This document shows positions 34,449 to 34,690 of a DNA stretch of 34,690 nucleotides, one piece after another. Under the pieces are notes generated by a model that had not been told where the DNA came from, did not search any database, and was given only the letters and a program-made list of their open reading frames with translations. How positions within the stretch are numbered: position 1 is the first letter of the stretch; every line of letters starts with the position of its first letter. The DNA is from Candidatus Azobacteroides sp. (GTDB lineage: Bacteria; Bacteroidota; Bacteroidia; Bacteroidales; WRGA01): the NCBI GenBank assembly GCA_009787405.1, contig WRGA01000103.1, positions 1 to 34,690 on the forward strand, written 5' to 3'. The translations under genes were made by a program, and so were the position numbers.

Positions 34449-34690
34449 ATGGACGAATTAATATCTCTAAAATATCAAATGAAATTAATTCCAGAAATTG
34501 AAAATGCTTTATGGAACTTATTTTCTATAAGTAAATATAAAAATGTGAGATTTTATATCGAAAAGTGGCATAAATCAGAAGGGTATAGTTATAATGATCA
34601 TTGGGAAAATTTTATTATTTATGAAACCAATGATAAAAATATAGATTTAACAAAAACATTGCATAATATGGATGGAGAAACTTTATTAAA
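34449..34690 (+). CDS. Third gene of the defence cluster, cut by the window end
   Basis: An open frame of 80 codons from ATG 34449 runs off the right edge. It begins MDELISLKYQMKLIPEIE and continues NALWNLFSISKYKNVRFYIE, then KWHKSEGYSYNDHWENFIIYETNDK, then DLTKTLHNMDGETLLK. It is rich in aromatic and charged residues, has no signal peptide and no motif I can name. The preceding GAG-rich ATAAGAGATGG context offers a modest ribosome site. It follows the Abi gene by 47 bases on the same strand with the same AT-rich composition, so it probably belongs to the same operon. Function unknown. Confidence 0.65.
   Translation, partial: MDELISLKYQMKLIPEIENALWNLFSISKYKNVRFYIEKWHKSEGYSYNDHWENFIIYETNDKNIDLTKTLHNMDGETLL

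Noticed and set aside
1-34690. CRISPR arrays and intact insertion sequences
   Set aside because: No regularly spaced direct repeats with unique spacers, no cas genes, no transposase frames; the repeats seen are palindromic elements and 8-bp tandems.

Overview
The window looks like a chromosomal segment of a Bacteroidetes bacterium, most likely order Bacteroidales. Four things point there: two secreted proteins with C-terminal tails of the type IX secretion (T9SS) type A kind, a TonB-dependent receptor with a CarboxypepD_reg-like N-terminus, promoters of the Bacteroides form (-33 TTTG, -7 TAnnTTTG), and families such as DUF2851 and a GH3/beta-lactamase fusion. Genus cannot be fixed from sequence alone.

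Left part (1-8300). A + strand trio encodes a 1455-residue T9SS cargo with FG-GAP-type calcium repeats, a 281-residue T9SS cargo and a small protein with a signal peptide and a C-terminal membrane tail. A minus-strand pair follows: a small antitoxin-like protein and a GNAT acetyltransferase lacking its N-terminal half. Then comes a DUF3298-type lipoprotein. The intergenic spaces are full of palindromic and short tandem repeats.

Core part (8300-20300). Housekeeping genes on the + strand are rsmG, a glyoxalase-II-like hydrolase, gcvP, aroC, an MmcQ/YjbR protein and a biotin ligase. On the minus strand are DUF2851 and mutS. Two gene relics lie here: a winged-helix tail (15374-15580) and a truncated metallophosphoesterase (19988-20284) with a frameshifted coding-like remnant beside it.

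Envelope part (20400-29712). A ZnuD-like TonB receptor is on the + strand. On the minus strand are a GH3/serine-hydrolase fusion, trpS, a secreted endonuclease/exonuclease/phosphatase-family protein and a beta-helix lipoprotein.

Right part (30078-34690). A tRNA-Phe gene with its own promoter and terminator is followed by an AT-rich defence cluster: a helicase-less type ISP-like restriction-modification enzyme, an AbiJ-like abortive-infection protein with a HEPN-type RN...H motif starting one base after it, and a third gene of unknown function cut by the window end. This tRNA-anchored cluster is the best candidate for a new multi-gene system. Other leads are the T9SS trio, the repeat families (one of which supplies a false start codon for gcvP) and the decayed GNAT pair.
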